Below, piece after piece: positions 24,512 to 34,934 of a DNA stretch of 64,000 nt. The notes under the pieces were generated by a model. It saw only the letters and a program-made list of their open reading frames with translations. It did no database searches and was not told where the DNA came from. This stretch comes from Fragilaria crotonensis. Lineage: Eukaryota > Bacillariophyta > Fragilariophyceae > Fragilariales > Fragilariaceae. Position numbers and translations under genes: made by a program. How positions within the stretch are numbered: the stretch's first letter is position 1; each line of letters opens with the position of its first letter. The stretch is taken from assembly GCA_022925895.1 (NCBI GenBank), contig JAKSYS010000008.1, positions 124,001 through 188,000 on the forward strand, written 5' to 3'.

Positions 24512-26108
24512 TCAAACTGTCCTTACTCGTTTCGTAGAAGCCCTATCCAACTGGTGATGACATTTACGCTTCACACGACCTTCCAGACTGCTTTGCATTT
24601 CAATCATCGCACACATGCGAGCAATTTCAAGATCGTCAATCATGTCACAGTTGCGACCAATTTCAAGCGCATCAATCATCTCAAAATTTCGAGCAATGTC
24701 AAGAGCAGTCGACCCTGCCATATTCCTGGCATTAATATCCAGCTTGTCGTGCTGCAGCAGCTCACTAACCACATCCATGCGGCCTCCAAGCGTGGCCCAC
24801 ATAAGGGCAGTGTAACCGCATATGCCAGTGGCGTTCACATCCACGTTTTCATGCTTCAGGAGCTCAAGGACAACATCCCAGTGTCCCTCGTAGCTAGCCA
24901 TGTACAATGCAGTGCAGCCTTTGCCAGATTTCGCATTCACATTTAACTTGCCGTGCCTCAATAGCTCGCGAACAACGTCGACATGACCCGATTCACTCGC
25001 TAAGACAAGGGAGCTGTCCCAAGCAAGTGATTTTCGGATGCTTCGCGAACGTGCGAACCATTTCAACGTCCCCATTCCGACATGCCATAGCAAGGGCCGT
25101 ATATCCAATGTCATTCTTGGCATGGACGTCCACCCTCACGTGATTCAATAAGGCGACAGCAACATCAGTGTGGCCCCTTTCACATGCAAACATTAAGGCC
25201 GTGCGTCCACCATTAGATTTGGCATTAACTTTTACCTTATTGTGATTCAATAAGGCGACAGCAACATCGGTCTGGCCCATGACACAGGCCCATATAAAGG
25301 CTGTGAGTCCAACCTTACATTTGGCATTCACTTTACCCTTATCGTGGTTCAACAAGGCGTTAACAACTTCAGTCTGGCCCTCAACGCATGCCCAGGTAAA
25401 GGCTGTGAATCCATGCTTACATTTGGCATTGGCGGACACCCTCGCTTGATTTAATAAGGCGACAGCGAGTTCAGCGTGGCCCTTTTGACATGCCCACATC
25501 AAGGCTGTGCGCCCGCAAGAAGATTTGGCATTGACCTTCACCCTCGCGTGATTCATTAAGGCGATAGCAACTTCACTCTGTTCCTTTAGACACGCCCACA
25601 TTAAGGCTGTGAATCCACGCTCGCATTTGACGTTCACGTCAACCTTATCGTACTGCAACAAGGCGATAGCAATTTCAGTGTGGCCCGTAGCACATGCCCA
25701 CGTCAAGGCTGTGAGACCACGATCACATTTGACATTGACATCCACTTTTCCATTCCGCAGTAACTCGCGAACAACTTCGAGGTTGCCAGCTTGAGTCGCC
25801 ACAAAGAGGACCGTCCTGCCACATGGGGTTCTTTCATTCGCGTCCACGTTATCATGTTTCAACAGCTCGCGAACAACATCATCGAGACCGAAGGCACAGG
25901 CGACACTCAGGGCGGTAACAATAGTGTCGCAATTCAAGGTAGGAAAGAAGTGTGGTAGAAGCTCTCTCTTAACTAGGAACTCCAAACGAACCTTTTCAAT
26001 GTTGCCTTGAACAGCATGCGAGAGGAGCAATTGACGTTCGTCGGGATCAAATATGGTCTGCAACAGACGACGGTCATCCGGTGTACTCATGCTGAGGATG
26101 CAGCTCAC
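24512..26108 (-). pseudogene. Ankyrin-repeat protein, tandem paralogue 1, frame broken
   Basis: About 13 ankyrin repeats of 33-35 residues with the usual G-TALxxA and VVxxLLxH patterns. The start, MSCILSMSTPDDRRLL at 26108, matches the starts of the two downstream paralogues. The first frame ends at 24993 and the second covers 25123-24512. They join where a repeat loop seems to be missing (HPKI is followed almost at once by SSLVLASESGHVDVV), so a deletion of roughly 25 bases near 25.02 kb is likely. The C-terminus (SLEGRVKRKCHHQLDR) is the same type as in the paralogues. Several central repeats share the variant TALMWAC with HxxVKVNAK, so they arose by recent internal duplication. Ankyrin repeats bind protein partners; no enzyme domain is present. 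It could still make a truncated protein of 371 residues. Confidence 0.8.
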
Positions 26109-26662
26109 AGAAGGTCCTGGAGTACCTCAAGGTTGTGATCAGTCGAGCAATAATGCGCGTTTTGACGAACCGCAAATCTCAATTGATTGCTCGACAAACA
26201 ACCTGATCACAGTGCATTGCAAACTAATTGTTCTGCCGACATGAGGTCAATACACTCCCACTGTCTCTACTATGTACTGTACCAGGTACATGTATGTACA
26301 GCTCCACGTACGTTGTTGCATATATTATGTATATGCATACATAGGTTCCCTCTTCCACGAATGCCATGTCTGTTCCTATCTATTCTTAAGTACGCTTGCA
26401 TACAAGTATGATATGAGCATACAGTCGATATCACACCGGTCCCTCGAGGAATGTTATATAAAGTGTGTAGTGTGTATACAGTACATATATAGGAAGTACT
26501 CATCCTATTATATGATATGCATATGCAACCGAACATACGCCAATGCCAAGGTACTCAAGTGTCAGGCAAGAGACAACAATCCATGTTGCCCATCGTTTGC
26601 TGGCGTCCTCGCTGCGACTGCACTCTCTGTCTTGGCATGGATAGTTGGTACTCCTCTGTGCA
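26109..26662. other. Spacer between ankyrin paralogues 1 and 2
   Basis: It holds the 5' flank of paralogue 1 and the 3' flank of paralogue 2. TGATCAG and GTCGAGCAAT near 26.14 kb recur inverted near 26.19-26.21 kb. The 3' part (26.54-26.60 kb, GCCAAGGTACTCAAGTGTC and AGAGACAACAATCC) is a copy of sequence also found at 24.40 and 28.95 kb. No gene is seen. Confidence 0.55.
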
Positions 26663-28198
26663 CTAAATTGCTTCCGCAGTAGTCCTTTCCCAATGGCGAT
26701 TCAATTTGCATTTAATATGACCTTCGAGACAATTTACAATGTCAAACACCTCACAGTTGCGAGCAATGTCAAGAGCAGTTGACCCGGCCATATTCTTGGC
26801 ATCAACATCCAGCTTGTCGTTCTGTAGCAGCTCACGAACCACATCAGTATTGTTCGCAAGTATGGCCCACATAAGGGCAGTGTAACCGCATTCACCACCG
26901 ACATTGACATCCACTTTAGGATGCTTCAGGAGCTCAAGGACAACATCCCAGTGGTGCCTGTAGCTCGCCATGTAAAATGATGTTTGGCCTTTGTCACATT
27001 TCGCATTCACATCGACCTTATCGCGTTTCAACAATTCACGAACAGCATCCAAGTCGCCTTTCATGCTCGCCATCATGAGGACTGAGTAACCATGTCCATC
27101 TGTGACATTCGCGTTCAACTGCTCGTGTTTCAACAACTCTGCAACTATTTCATACTGGCGATAACCAATCGCCAACGTCAAGGGCATTTCACCCCATTTA
27201 TTGATGGCGTTTACGTCTACGTTGTCGTTTTTCAATAACTCCTGAACACTTTCCAAGCAACCGATTTTGGTTGCCTTGATGAGGGCTGTCGCACCATCAT
27301 TGTTCTTGACATTTACATTCACCCCGTGGTGAGCCAACAACTCACGAACTTCCTCCAACAAGAAGTAAGACGAGCATGACATGATGAGGGCGGTGTCGCC
27401 ATTTCTGTCTTGGGCATTTACATCTACCTTGTCGTGTTTCAACAATTCACGAAGAAACTGCAAATGCTGCCCAGAAGTTGCGAGGAGGAGAGCCGTGAAA
27501 CCAAGTCTATTTTTGGAATTCACATTGATCTCGTCGTGCTGCAACAAGTCACAACCAATTTCGAAACGCTTCAAATTAAAGGCAGAGATGAGGGCCGTGT
27601 CGCCGTCTTGATTTTGGACATTCACATCGATCTTCTCGTGTTTCAACAGCTCGCGAACAAATTCAACTTGACCAGCTTCAGTCGCCAACATGAGGGCTGT
27701 TCTACCACTCGGAGTTCTCCTATTCACATCCACTTTTTCGTGTTTCAACATCTCGCGAACAACTTCATTGTCGCCGACTTCCATCGCCACCATGAGGGCT
27801 GTCCTGCCCCGTAGGTTAGTCTCATTTGCATCAACCTTGACGTGTTTCAAAAGCTCGTGAACGACTTCGACGTGGCCGGCTTGAGTTGCCAAAAAGAGTG
27901 CTTTACTGCCATCGTTGTACTTTGCATTCGCATCCAGTGTATCATGTTTCAAAAGCTCGCGAACAACATCGTCGAGGCCAAAGGCACTTGCCAGACTGAG
28001 GGGGGTACTGATGATGCCGTAATCTCTGCTGGGCCAGTAGCGACCTAATTGATCTCTCTTGCCTAACAGCGCCGAACGCACATGTTCGACGTTCCCTTCA
28101 ACAGCCTCCGAGTGGATCAACTGACGTTCATCCGGGGTAATTATGTTCAGCAACAAACGACGGTTTTCTGGTGAAATCATGCTAAGGATACCACTCAA
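26663..28198 (-). CDS. Ankyrin-repeat protein, tandem paralogue 2
   Basis: An intact frame of 511 residues starting MSGILSMISPENRRLLL. The first 70 residues are a non-repeat cap shared by all three paralogues (PDERQLIHSEAVEGNVEHVR), then about 13 ankyrin repeats (residues about 70-480; DDVVRELLKHDTLDANAK, EVVHELLKHVKVDANE and so on), then a short basic tail (LEGHIKCKLNRHWERT). There is no signal peptide or membrane segment, so it is probably cytosolic or nuclear. Ankyrin stacks bind partner proteins; the partner is unknown. Its flanks are duplicated together with the gene, showing that unequal crossing-over built the cluster. Codon use and intactness suggest an active host gene. The consensus 5' end and the shared cap make this start secure. 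Confidence 0.88.
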   Translation of the reverse strand: MSGILSMISPENRRLLLNIITPDERQLIHSEAVEGNVEHVRSALLGKRDQLGRYWPSRDYGIISTPLSLASAFGLDDVVRELLKHDTLDANAKYNDGSKALFLATQAGHVEVVHELLKHVKVDANETNLRGRTALMVAMEVGDNEVVREMLKHEKVDVNRRTPSGRTALMLATEAGQVEFVRELLKHEKIDVNVQNQDGDTALISAFNLKRFEIGCDLLQHDEINVNSKNRLGFTALLLATSGQHLQFLRELLKHDKVDVNAQDRNGDTALIMSCSSYFLLEEVRELLAHHGVNVNVKNNDGATALIKATKIGCLESVQELLKNDNVDVNAINKWGEMPLTLAIGYRQYEIVAELLKHEQLNANVTDGHGYSVLMMASMKGDLDAVRELLKRDKVDVNAKCDKGQTSFYMASYRHHWDVVLELLKHPKVDVNVGGECGYTALMWAILANNTDVVRELLQNDKLDVDAKNMAGSTALDIARNCEVFDIVNCLEGHIKCKLNRHWERTTAEAI

Positions 28199-29088
28199 AC
28201 AAGGTCCTAGTAGTGTATAGCAAGAGGCAGTGAGGTGTGTCGAGGTTCAACGAATTCCAAAAATCGAAATGAGAATCCCATCGAGAAAACGTCTCCTCGC
28301 GAGATTGTTGTTCGATGTAATTGTAATGAATGCATCAAGTACGCTACTTGTACTTTACTGGAGTACGTTACTGTACTACATTCCGTGTCCCGCGGAAATC
28401 TTGACACTATCATACCACATAAAAAGTGCCTGGAGCCGTTTCGACCGCTGGAGCCGTTAAACGGGGTTTTTTCGACTCCTTCTACAAAGAAGTCACTCAA
28501 TTTCAAGAAATCAATAGAAATTGCTATAGCGGAGTTGACCTCTGATATGCAGTAAAACCATGTCCTCCAGAGACTATAGACCCGCACCATGCAAGAGATC
28601 GGCCAGCTTGCAAGGAATCATTAAAAATGTTGCTGAAGTAGTCCACTTAAAATTACAGGTATATTGAGTGTGGAGCAAAGCAACCAAATAAGCCGCTTCC
28701 AATAATTATGAGACACATGATAAACATTGGTTGTTGGAAGGGGGTCAGTAAAACTTGTGGAGTTCATTGAATTCCAGACATTGAAGGCGTTGAGAATTAT
28801 AAACTATCATGTTTGGCACACCCAATATTTCGCATGAAATTGGATACGGCGAGCCTTGCCACAACGTCGTCAGCACAAGCGCAGTGGAGAATGTCAAGTG
28901 AATAGATATTATTATTAGGATTACATACGTAACCGAGCACGATCAGCCAAGGTTCTCAAATGTCGGCGGAGAGACAACAATTCGGAACTGTTTTTATCGG
29001 TCAAGTTATCCATGTTGCCCATCGTCGCTCGGTCTCACTGCGACTTCAATATGTGTCTCGGCATGGATGAATGATACTCCTCAGCGCT
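28199..29088. other. Spacer between ankyrin paralogues 2 and 3
   Basis: 28.72-28.98 kb is a diverged copy of 24.17-24.45 kb, so the duplication unit reaches at least 350 bases past the gene. Around 28.37-28.40 kb is a stretch (GTACTGTACTACATTC, TCCCGCGGAAATCTTGACA) that recurs upstream of paralogue 3 near 30.80-30.84 kb, a candidate shared promoter region. Confidence 0.55.
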
Positions 29089-30597
29089 CTAATTCATAGT
29101 GCAAGCCCATTTGCGATTCAATATGCACCTAATATGACCTTCGAGACAACTTACAATATCACACATCTCACAATTGCGAGCAATGTCAAGAGCAGTTGAC
29201 CCGGCCATATTCTTGGCATCAACATCCAGCTTGTCGTTCTGTAGCAGCTCACGAACCAGATCCAAATGGCCTCCGATCGTGGCCCACATAAGGGCATTGT
29301 AACCGCACTTACCACCGACATTCACATCCACTTTAGGATGCTTCAGAAACTCATGGACAACATCCCAGTAGTGCCTGTAGCTCGCCATGTAAAATGCTGT
29401 TTGGCCTTTGCCACATCGCGCATTCACATCGACCTCGTCGCATTTCAGCAACTGACGAACAATATCCAAGTCGCCTTTCATGCTTGCCTTCATGAGCAAT
29501 GTGTAGCCACGTTCATCCGTGACATTCCCATTCGCCTTCTCGTTTTTCCACAGCTCTGCAAATATCTCACGCTGACCGTGATCAATCGCCCACCCCAAGG
29601 ACGTTTCACCTTGTTTATTCATGGCGTTCACATCCACGTTGTCGTATCTCAACAATTCCAAAACGTATTCCAAATTTCTGGCGTTGACTGCCGTGAGCAG
29701 GGCTGTATCACCATCTTTGTTCTTCGCATTGATGTCCAGATTGTGGTGAGTTAATAACTCCCGAACAACCATCAACCGAAAATGACAAAGACATGCCATG
29801 ATAAGGGCGGTGTTGCCATTTTTGTCTTGGGCATTCACATCGATCTTGTCATGGAGCAACAGAAGACGAACAACTTCCAAATTCCCCACATGACTGGCAA
29901 CAATGAGGGCCGTGCGACCTTCGTTGAATTGGATATTCACATCGATCTTGTCGTGCTTTAACAAGTCACGAACAATTTCCAAAATACCGTTACTAGTGGC
30001 TTTGCTTAAAGCCGTGTTGCCACTTTGATTTCTGGCATTAACATCGATCATCTCGTGTTTCAACAGCTCGCGAACAATTTCGACTTTGCCCACTTCAGTA
30101 GCCAGCATGAGGGATGTTCTACCATTTCGAGTTCTGCTATTCACATCCACGTTCTCGTGATTCAAAAACTCGCGAACAACTTCAATGTGGCCGGCTTCTA
30201 TCGCCGTCATGAGGGATGTCCTGCCCCATAGGTTAGTTTCATTCACATCCACCTTGCCGTGTTTCAAAAGCTCGCGAGCAACTTTGGGGTGGTTGGCTTG
30301 AATCGCCAACAATAGGGCTAGTTTGCCACGTGGGAATCTTTCATCCGAATCCACAGTATCATGTTTCAATAGCTCGCGAACAACATCATCGAGACCAAAG
30401 GCACTTGTCAGACTAAGGGCGGTCTGGATACTGTTGCATTGCATGGTGGGACAGTATTGTCGTAAATGATCTTTCTTGTCTATCAACGCCAGACGCACCT
30501 GTTCAATGTCACCTAGAACAGCATGCGAGAGGAGCAATTCATGTTCATCAGGCGTAATCATGCTGAGCAACAAACGACGGTTTTCCGGTGTAATCAT
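29089..30597 (-). CDS. Ankyrin-repeat protein, tandem paralogue 3
   Basis: About 502 residues. The frame is open upstream to 30867, but homology with the paralogues begins at the Met at 30597 (MITPENRRLLLSMITPDE), so I place the start there. The same 70-residue cap is followed by about 13 ankyrin repeats (DDVVRELLKHDTVDSDER, EVVREFLNHENVDVNSR and similar) and the basic tail LEGHIRCILNRKWACT. It is closely similar to paralogue 2 repeat for repeat, which points to whole-gene duplication rather than assembly from single repeats. No membrane or catalytic domain is visible. It is probably a protein-binding scaffold or adaptor. Confidence 0.87.
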   Translation of the reverse strand: MITPENRRLLLSMITPDEHELLLSHAVLGDIEQVRLALIDKKDHLRQYCPTMQCNSIQTALSLTSAFGLDDVVRELLKHDTVDSDERFPRGKLALLLAIQANHPKVARELLKHGKVDVNETNLWGRTSLMTAIEAGHIEVVREFLNHENVDVNSRTRNGRTSLMLATEVGKVEIVRELLKHEMIDVNARNQSGNTALSKATSNGILEIVRDLLKHDKIDVNIQFNEGRTALIVASHVGNLEVVRLLLLHDKIDVNAQDKNGNTALIMACLCHFRLMVVRELLTHHNLDINAKNKDGDTALLTAVNARNLEYVLELLRYDNVDVNAMNKQGETSLGWAIDHGQREIFAELWKNEKANGNVTDERGYTLLMKASMKGDLDIVRQLLKCDEVDVNARCGKGQTAFYMASYRHYWDVVHEFLKHPKVDVNVGGKCGYNALMWATIGGHLDLVRELLQNDKLDVDAKNMAGSTALDIARNCEMCDIVSCLEGHIRCILNRKWACTMN

Positions 30598-32237
30598 GCT
30601 GAGGACGTAACTCACAGAAGCTCCAGGTGTATAGTAAGAGGCAATACAAGGCGTGTCGAGCAACAATGCACTGTTCAACGAATAGCAAATCGAAATCAGA
30701 ACATCCCATTGAGACAACACAACTCGTCGAGCGAATCCGTCTGCTCTTTGATGTCTTTGGACCGAGTGCAAGCAGTAGCTTACTTTACTGTAGTATGCGT
30801 TACTGTACTGCACTCTGAGTCCCGCGGAAAATCTTAACACTTCGGGGTTGATGTTGGTAAATAGCACTGTATGACGCGTGTACGCGCGACATCACACCTC
30901 TGTGACAGGATACTGTACACGGTGAAGTGCCAAAGATCGAAGTAACAGGTAAGAACGCCATATTTGGCGTGCGTGATGTCGCTTCCAAGTGAGATTCCCA
31001 TGGTTCTTCAACAAGATGTTGATCTGAGTTTCATGACACCAAGGGATTTCTTCAAACATTATAACATCAGAATAGTACTTGTCTTTTTTAACCATCTAAG
31101 AGAAGAGCTTTGAGAACACTGATGCCCAATTTGTTGCTACATCTTGAATAGCCTTATATAACCATGTAGAAAGAGCAGCCAGAATTGAATGTGAGGAGAT
31201 TGGATACAATTGCCTTGCAAATTGCATTCTACGGAGACTTTTTCAGCCCACTCACCAGAAGAAAAGATTCCAATGAACTTACAGAACATTTTGGTGGCCT
31301 TTCTTTTTACGAATATGATGCCCAGTATAAAGCTTGGTGGTATCTGACGACTTTCTCCATTACTGAGGGATCAATACTTGGAGGAGGCGGCATTAGCAGA
31401 CAACAGCTCCTCCAAACTAATCAATTCAACATTGCACACAAGAACACGGAAGCCTTGATAATGTATGCGGAGCAGAAAAGTTTAAAACACCTTGATGTGA
31501 ATTGTCCAGATTGTGATTTGCTAATTACTACTACTACGTAGCTAAAAGGGGCTTAGAACCAGTGATTTAACGGTTTTTTACTCAGAGTATCTTTCACAAA
31601 ATGTATCCTTGTCATCTTCAGCTAATAAGAATACTTATTTTGCTTCTTTTACACACTTAACGCTTATCAAGTAGTACTGGAGTAAGTTCTGGACAAAATT
31701 GTTCTCAATTCATTCAGCTTCTCAGTTGCCTCGTTTGTCGCTGGATTGGTTCCCAGCCATACATAACATTGTTTAGGAACATGAGATTCAATTCATATGT
31801 TGGCGGGAAATTTTTAACTCATTCGCAGAATGCTCGATTTTTTACTCCTGCTTACTTCTGTGGTAGATTTTGTAACAAATCGTACAAGATTATTGGATCC
31901 AAGGACATTGGTGCGTTAAGGATCGATATTATGCACGTTATAGGAGTTACAATTTTATTCGCAAGGATAGAAAAATTTTAGACCTTCTTGCATGTATCAT
32001 AGAATGGCTGGCCAAACTTGATGCGTGAAATTTTCGAGGTGCAGCCAGTGTAATTCTCAGCCGAATCTGACAGTTCCATTTTCCTTTGAATCGAAGGTCA
32101 GATGTCATTTCGCACCCACTCAGTTATTTGCATTTTGTGGGTAAACGAGCATCTTCTGTATGCAAATACTGGTCGAACTAATCCCTAAAAAATTTTACGC
32201 AGCTCAATGGACCTAAGAGCATGATTAAAGGGGTGAT
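30598..32237. other. Intergenic stretch upstream of ankyrin paralogue 3
   Basis: About 1.6 kb with one weak open frame (31185-31541, listed separately). The first 250 bases hold the likely minus-strand promoter of paralogue 3, with GTACTG palindromes. Nothing else was recognised. Confidence 0.5.
31185..31541 (+). CDS. Hypothetical protein, weak call
   Basis: An open frame of 118 residues starting MNVRRLDTIALQ, with a mid-part FGGLSFYEYDAQYKAWWYL and a Cys pair near the end (CPDC). The composition is protein-like and no overlapping frame is better, but I recognise no family and see no promoter. It may be a fragment of a decayed gene. Confidence 0.25.
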   Translation: MNVRRLDTIALQIAFYGDFFSPLTRRKDSNELTEHFGGLSFYEYDAQYKAWWYLTTFSITEGSILGGGGISRQQLLQTNQFNIAHKNTEALIMYAEQKSLKHLDVNCPDCDLLITTTT

Positions 32238-32446
32238 ATCAAATGACATCAAATGCCAAGCCGGCCGGCGCGAAACATCTCATACTGTCAAAATTGGCAT
32301 CAATTAAGGCTGAATCATCAAATTTTGAACGTCTTACCGATGGCAGCGCGCTGGCCGGAGACATGATAAAATTTGATACGATTTAATCTGAGATCAAATC
32401 AACCCCGATTTGATGTCAGATCAAATAAATTCAAATCATATCAAAT
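32238..32446. promoter_or_regulatory. Cluster of ATCAAAT/ATTTGAT heptamers
   Basis: At least eight copies of ATCAAAT or its complement lie within about 210 bases, in both orientations, ending some 40 bases before the start codon at 32487. Such clusters suit binding sites for a transposase partner or transcription factor. The function is inferred from density and position only. Confidence 0.45.
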
Positions 32447-32486
32447 CGGTCTGGCATCGCTCTGTCGACACTACTGCCCACCGCCA

Positions 32487-33482
32487 ATGAACACCTCCAA
32501 TACTCCCGCCCCGTATGCGGTAACAATCACTGGTGCTGCTGATTGCACCACTGCTCCTGCCTCTCTTGAGAAATCCAAGAGAGGACCGGCTTTCACACAC
32601 GCCGAAGATGTAATCGTTGCCAGAGCGTTTATTGCTGCCTCTGAGAATGCGATCTGTGGCGCGCATCAGAAGGGAAACGTATTCAAGCTCCACATGTTTG
32701 AGTTGTACAAGGAGTTGATCAACGAACAAAATCGAGCCAACCAGACTCTTCTGGAGCAATTGTCCAATGTGACACGAGATGAGTATCTTAAGCGAGGCGT
32801 TGGTGTGTCGTTATCTTACCGCTCTCCAGAATCCGTCTTTAACAGGTTCAAATCTCAGATCTCGCCGGAGGTAATGAAGTACATGGGCATTACCAAAACT
32901 ACTGACATGGCCTCTGCTGGTTGGAGCATGGATGACCACAAGATGGCATGCCTAGAAATTTGCAAACAGAGATACGGCAATGCTTTTGATTTCTATGCCT
33001 GCTACGAATACCTCAAAGACAAGAACAAGTTCTCCGCCTTTCGGACTAAATGCTAGGAGGACAGCCTTGGAAAGAGACCAATTGGGAAGAAAAAGGCAAG
33101 GCAGGCCGAAGCTGATGCAAAGCTTGTCAAGGCAATTATATCTGAAGTTGTTGTGAAGAACGAAAAGAAAGTTGGCGGCAGCGATAGCGTCGTGTCCGCC
33201 TTTGAATCTTCTGGTGAAAGTGGTGGCGTGAATTCTACAACTGGTGGTGCTGGAGCCATGATGGGTAATGTATTGCAGAACATTTCAAGTGTAATTGTAA
33301 ATGTTGGAACGGCACTTTTCGAGAACATGAAGGCCGAACAAGACATGAGGTTGGTGCAATCCCTTGACACGACCCCCGATCGCAAAATGTACGCGAAGGA
33401 ACAGTTGGCACTTCGATTGGCGGAAACGCGAGACCAGAGGCGTCGTATGGAGTTCCGCAACAGGGGCAGCCAGCAGTACTGA
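32487..33482 (+). pseudogene. Harbinger-type Myb/SANT or NAM-associated DNA-binding protein, one in-frame stop
   Basis: Reading from the Met at 32487 (MNTSNTPAP) gives 331 residues with one TAG at 33054-33056; the frame does not shift. The N-terminal part (GPAFTHAEDVIVARAFIAAS and ENAICGAHQKGNVF) is a tri-helical DNA-binding module of the type found in the second ORF of PIF/Harbinger elements. Just past the stop comes LGKRPIGKKKARQAEADAK, the signature of the NAM-associated C-terminal domain, then a helical tail (DRKMYAKEQLALRLAETRDQ). In Harbinger elements this protein brings the transposase to DNA. No transposase is adjacent; the one at 8.7 kb is far away. It may be a recently silenced host or element gene, or may be read through. 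An upstream open stretch from 32373 is the heptamer region and is not counted as coding. Confidence 0.6.
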
Positions 33483-33628
33483 AGAGCAGCTTATGGATAT
33501 CCAGCGTAGTACAGCAGACGCAGACGGGGAGAATGAATGAGCGAGCAGTAACTAGAATGATGAATTAAGACGCCCGTGTATGACTTCTTCCGTCGAAAAG
33601 TAGTACTACTGTTGCTACCTAACCAACA

Positions 33629-34036
33629 ACACCAGAGAATCAATTCAATACGGTTCCCGCAACCCCGAAGAATTCCAGCGTACAGTTCAGTGCTGGAATC
33701 AGTACAGAATACAAGTACTGTACTGGAATACAGAGTACTGTAGTATAAGAGTATAGTAACAATATATATATAGTAGACTACGCATAAAATGAAATAATAT
33801 ATTTGATTACGTATGCTTCCTCCTAAAAACCCAGAACTCTACTACTAGAGAGAACACCGTTTTCCAGGGTTCGTAACGGCGTCTCGGATCGCGCTTCCAT
33901 TGAACGGCTTGTATTGCTATCGTATGATATATGCATATATGTCATACCTATGATGAGCACGTAAGATACGCGAAGGACGAAGTCGGCAGTTTTTTTTAGG
34001 GGTTGTGGGAACCGGCTGGAATTGATTCTCTGGTGT
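33629..34036. mobile_element. MITE-like element with ~36-bp terminal inverted repeats
   Basis: The left end ACACCAGAGAATCAATTC at 33629, continuing through CGGTTCCCGCAACCCC to about 33665, recurs as the reverse complement at 33999-34036 with a 4-base mismatch block and one other change. Total length is about 408 bp and no coding is seen. I found no clear target-site duplication. Its inner part takes part in a larger inverted repeat with DNA next to the LINE (listed separately). Confidence 0.75.
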
Positions 34037-34835
34037 CACGCTATTGCGTCAGCCAGAGAGAGCTCAACACGGATTCGACATTCATATAGGAAGTTGTCCG
34101 AGTGATCCGAGAAGTTGTCCGAGTGATCCGAGAAGTTGTCCGAGTGATCCGAGAAGTTGTCCGAGAGCGTATCCCTAATGCATAGCAGTACTGAGTACTA
34201 GGGTGTGTAGAAATGTCAGTAGAGTAGTCCATGTAAAAGTAATTTCATCCTCTGAAACGAGTTTCAAAAAGTCAAATCGCTCCGAAAAGTCGTTTCAAGA
34301 AATGAGTGATCCGGAATTGGGATCACTTCTTTTTAATCCCTGTAGACCTATACCAGAAGCTACACAAAAATAGGGTTAAGAAGTGATCCAGAAGGACAAC
34401 TCGAAAATCCTCCGGACAACACAAAAATCCTCCGGACAACTCGAAAATTCTCTGAAAGACGCTCTTTTTGTCGAGCTCCATTTTTCGATAATAGTACGAA
34501 ACAACAAATCAAAACCAGCTGTTTCCCGCTTCCCCTTAAAAGCTTCCGGCTTTGTCCTTCGCCTTTCTTACATGGTAATCAAAGGTACTAGTACCATGGT
34601 ATGACATATATGCATATATCATACCACTACGCTATACGAGCTGATCAATGGCAGAGATCCAAGATGCCGTTAAAAACCCTGGAAAACGGTTTTCCCTCTA
34701 GTAGAGTTCTGGGTTTTTAGGAGGAAGCAGCACACGTAATCAAATATATTATTTCATTTTATCCGTAGTCTAGTATATATATATTGTTGCTATACTCTTA
34801 TACATACTCCATATTCCAGTACTCTCTACTGATAC
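33711..34835. repeat. Large inverted repeat, arms about 240 bp
   Basis: The left arm 33711-33949 and right arm about 34599-34835 are reverse complements at roughly 85-90 percent. They share TATAAGAGTATAG, AATGAAATAATATATTTGAT, CTTCCTCCTAAAAACCCAGA and ATGATATATGCATATATG blocks. The spacer is about 650 bases and holds two families of short tandem repeats. The right arm ends about 100 bases before LINE ORF1, so it may be the LINE 5' region, with the left arm an inverted truncated copy. Confidence 0.8.
34090..34165. repeat. 21-bp tandem repeat, 3.6 copies
   Basis: GAAGTTGTCCGAGTGATCCGA is repeated exactly at 34090, 34111 and 34132, with a partial fourth copy from 34153. A related inverted motif (CCTCCGGACAACTCGAAAAT-like units) is repeated about three times at 34395-34450, so the spacer of the large inverted repeat is itself folded. 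Confidence 0.9.
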
Positions 34836-34934
34836 CAGTACAAACACAATTTTTACTTAGGAGTTTTTTAATCAACGTTCTGTCTGTCTGTCCGTTTTTT
34901 ATCGCAACTACACGAAGATTGTCAGCCATCCACC

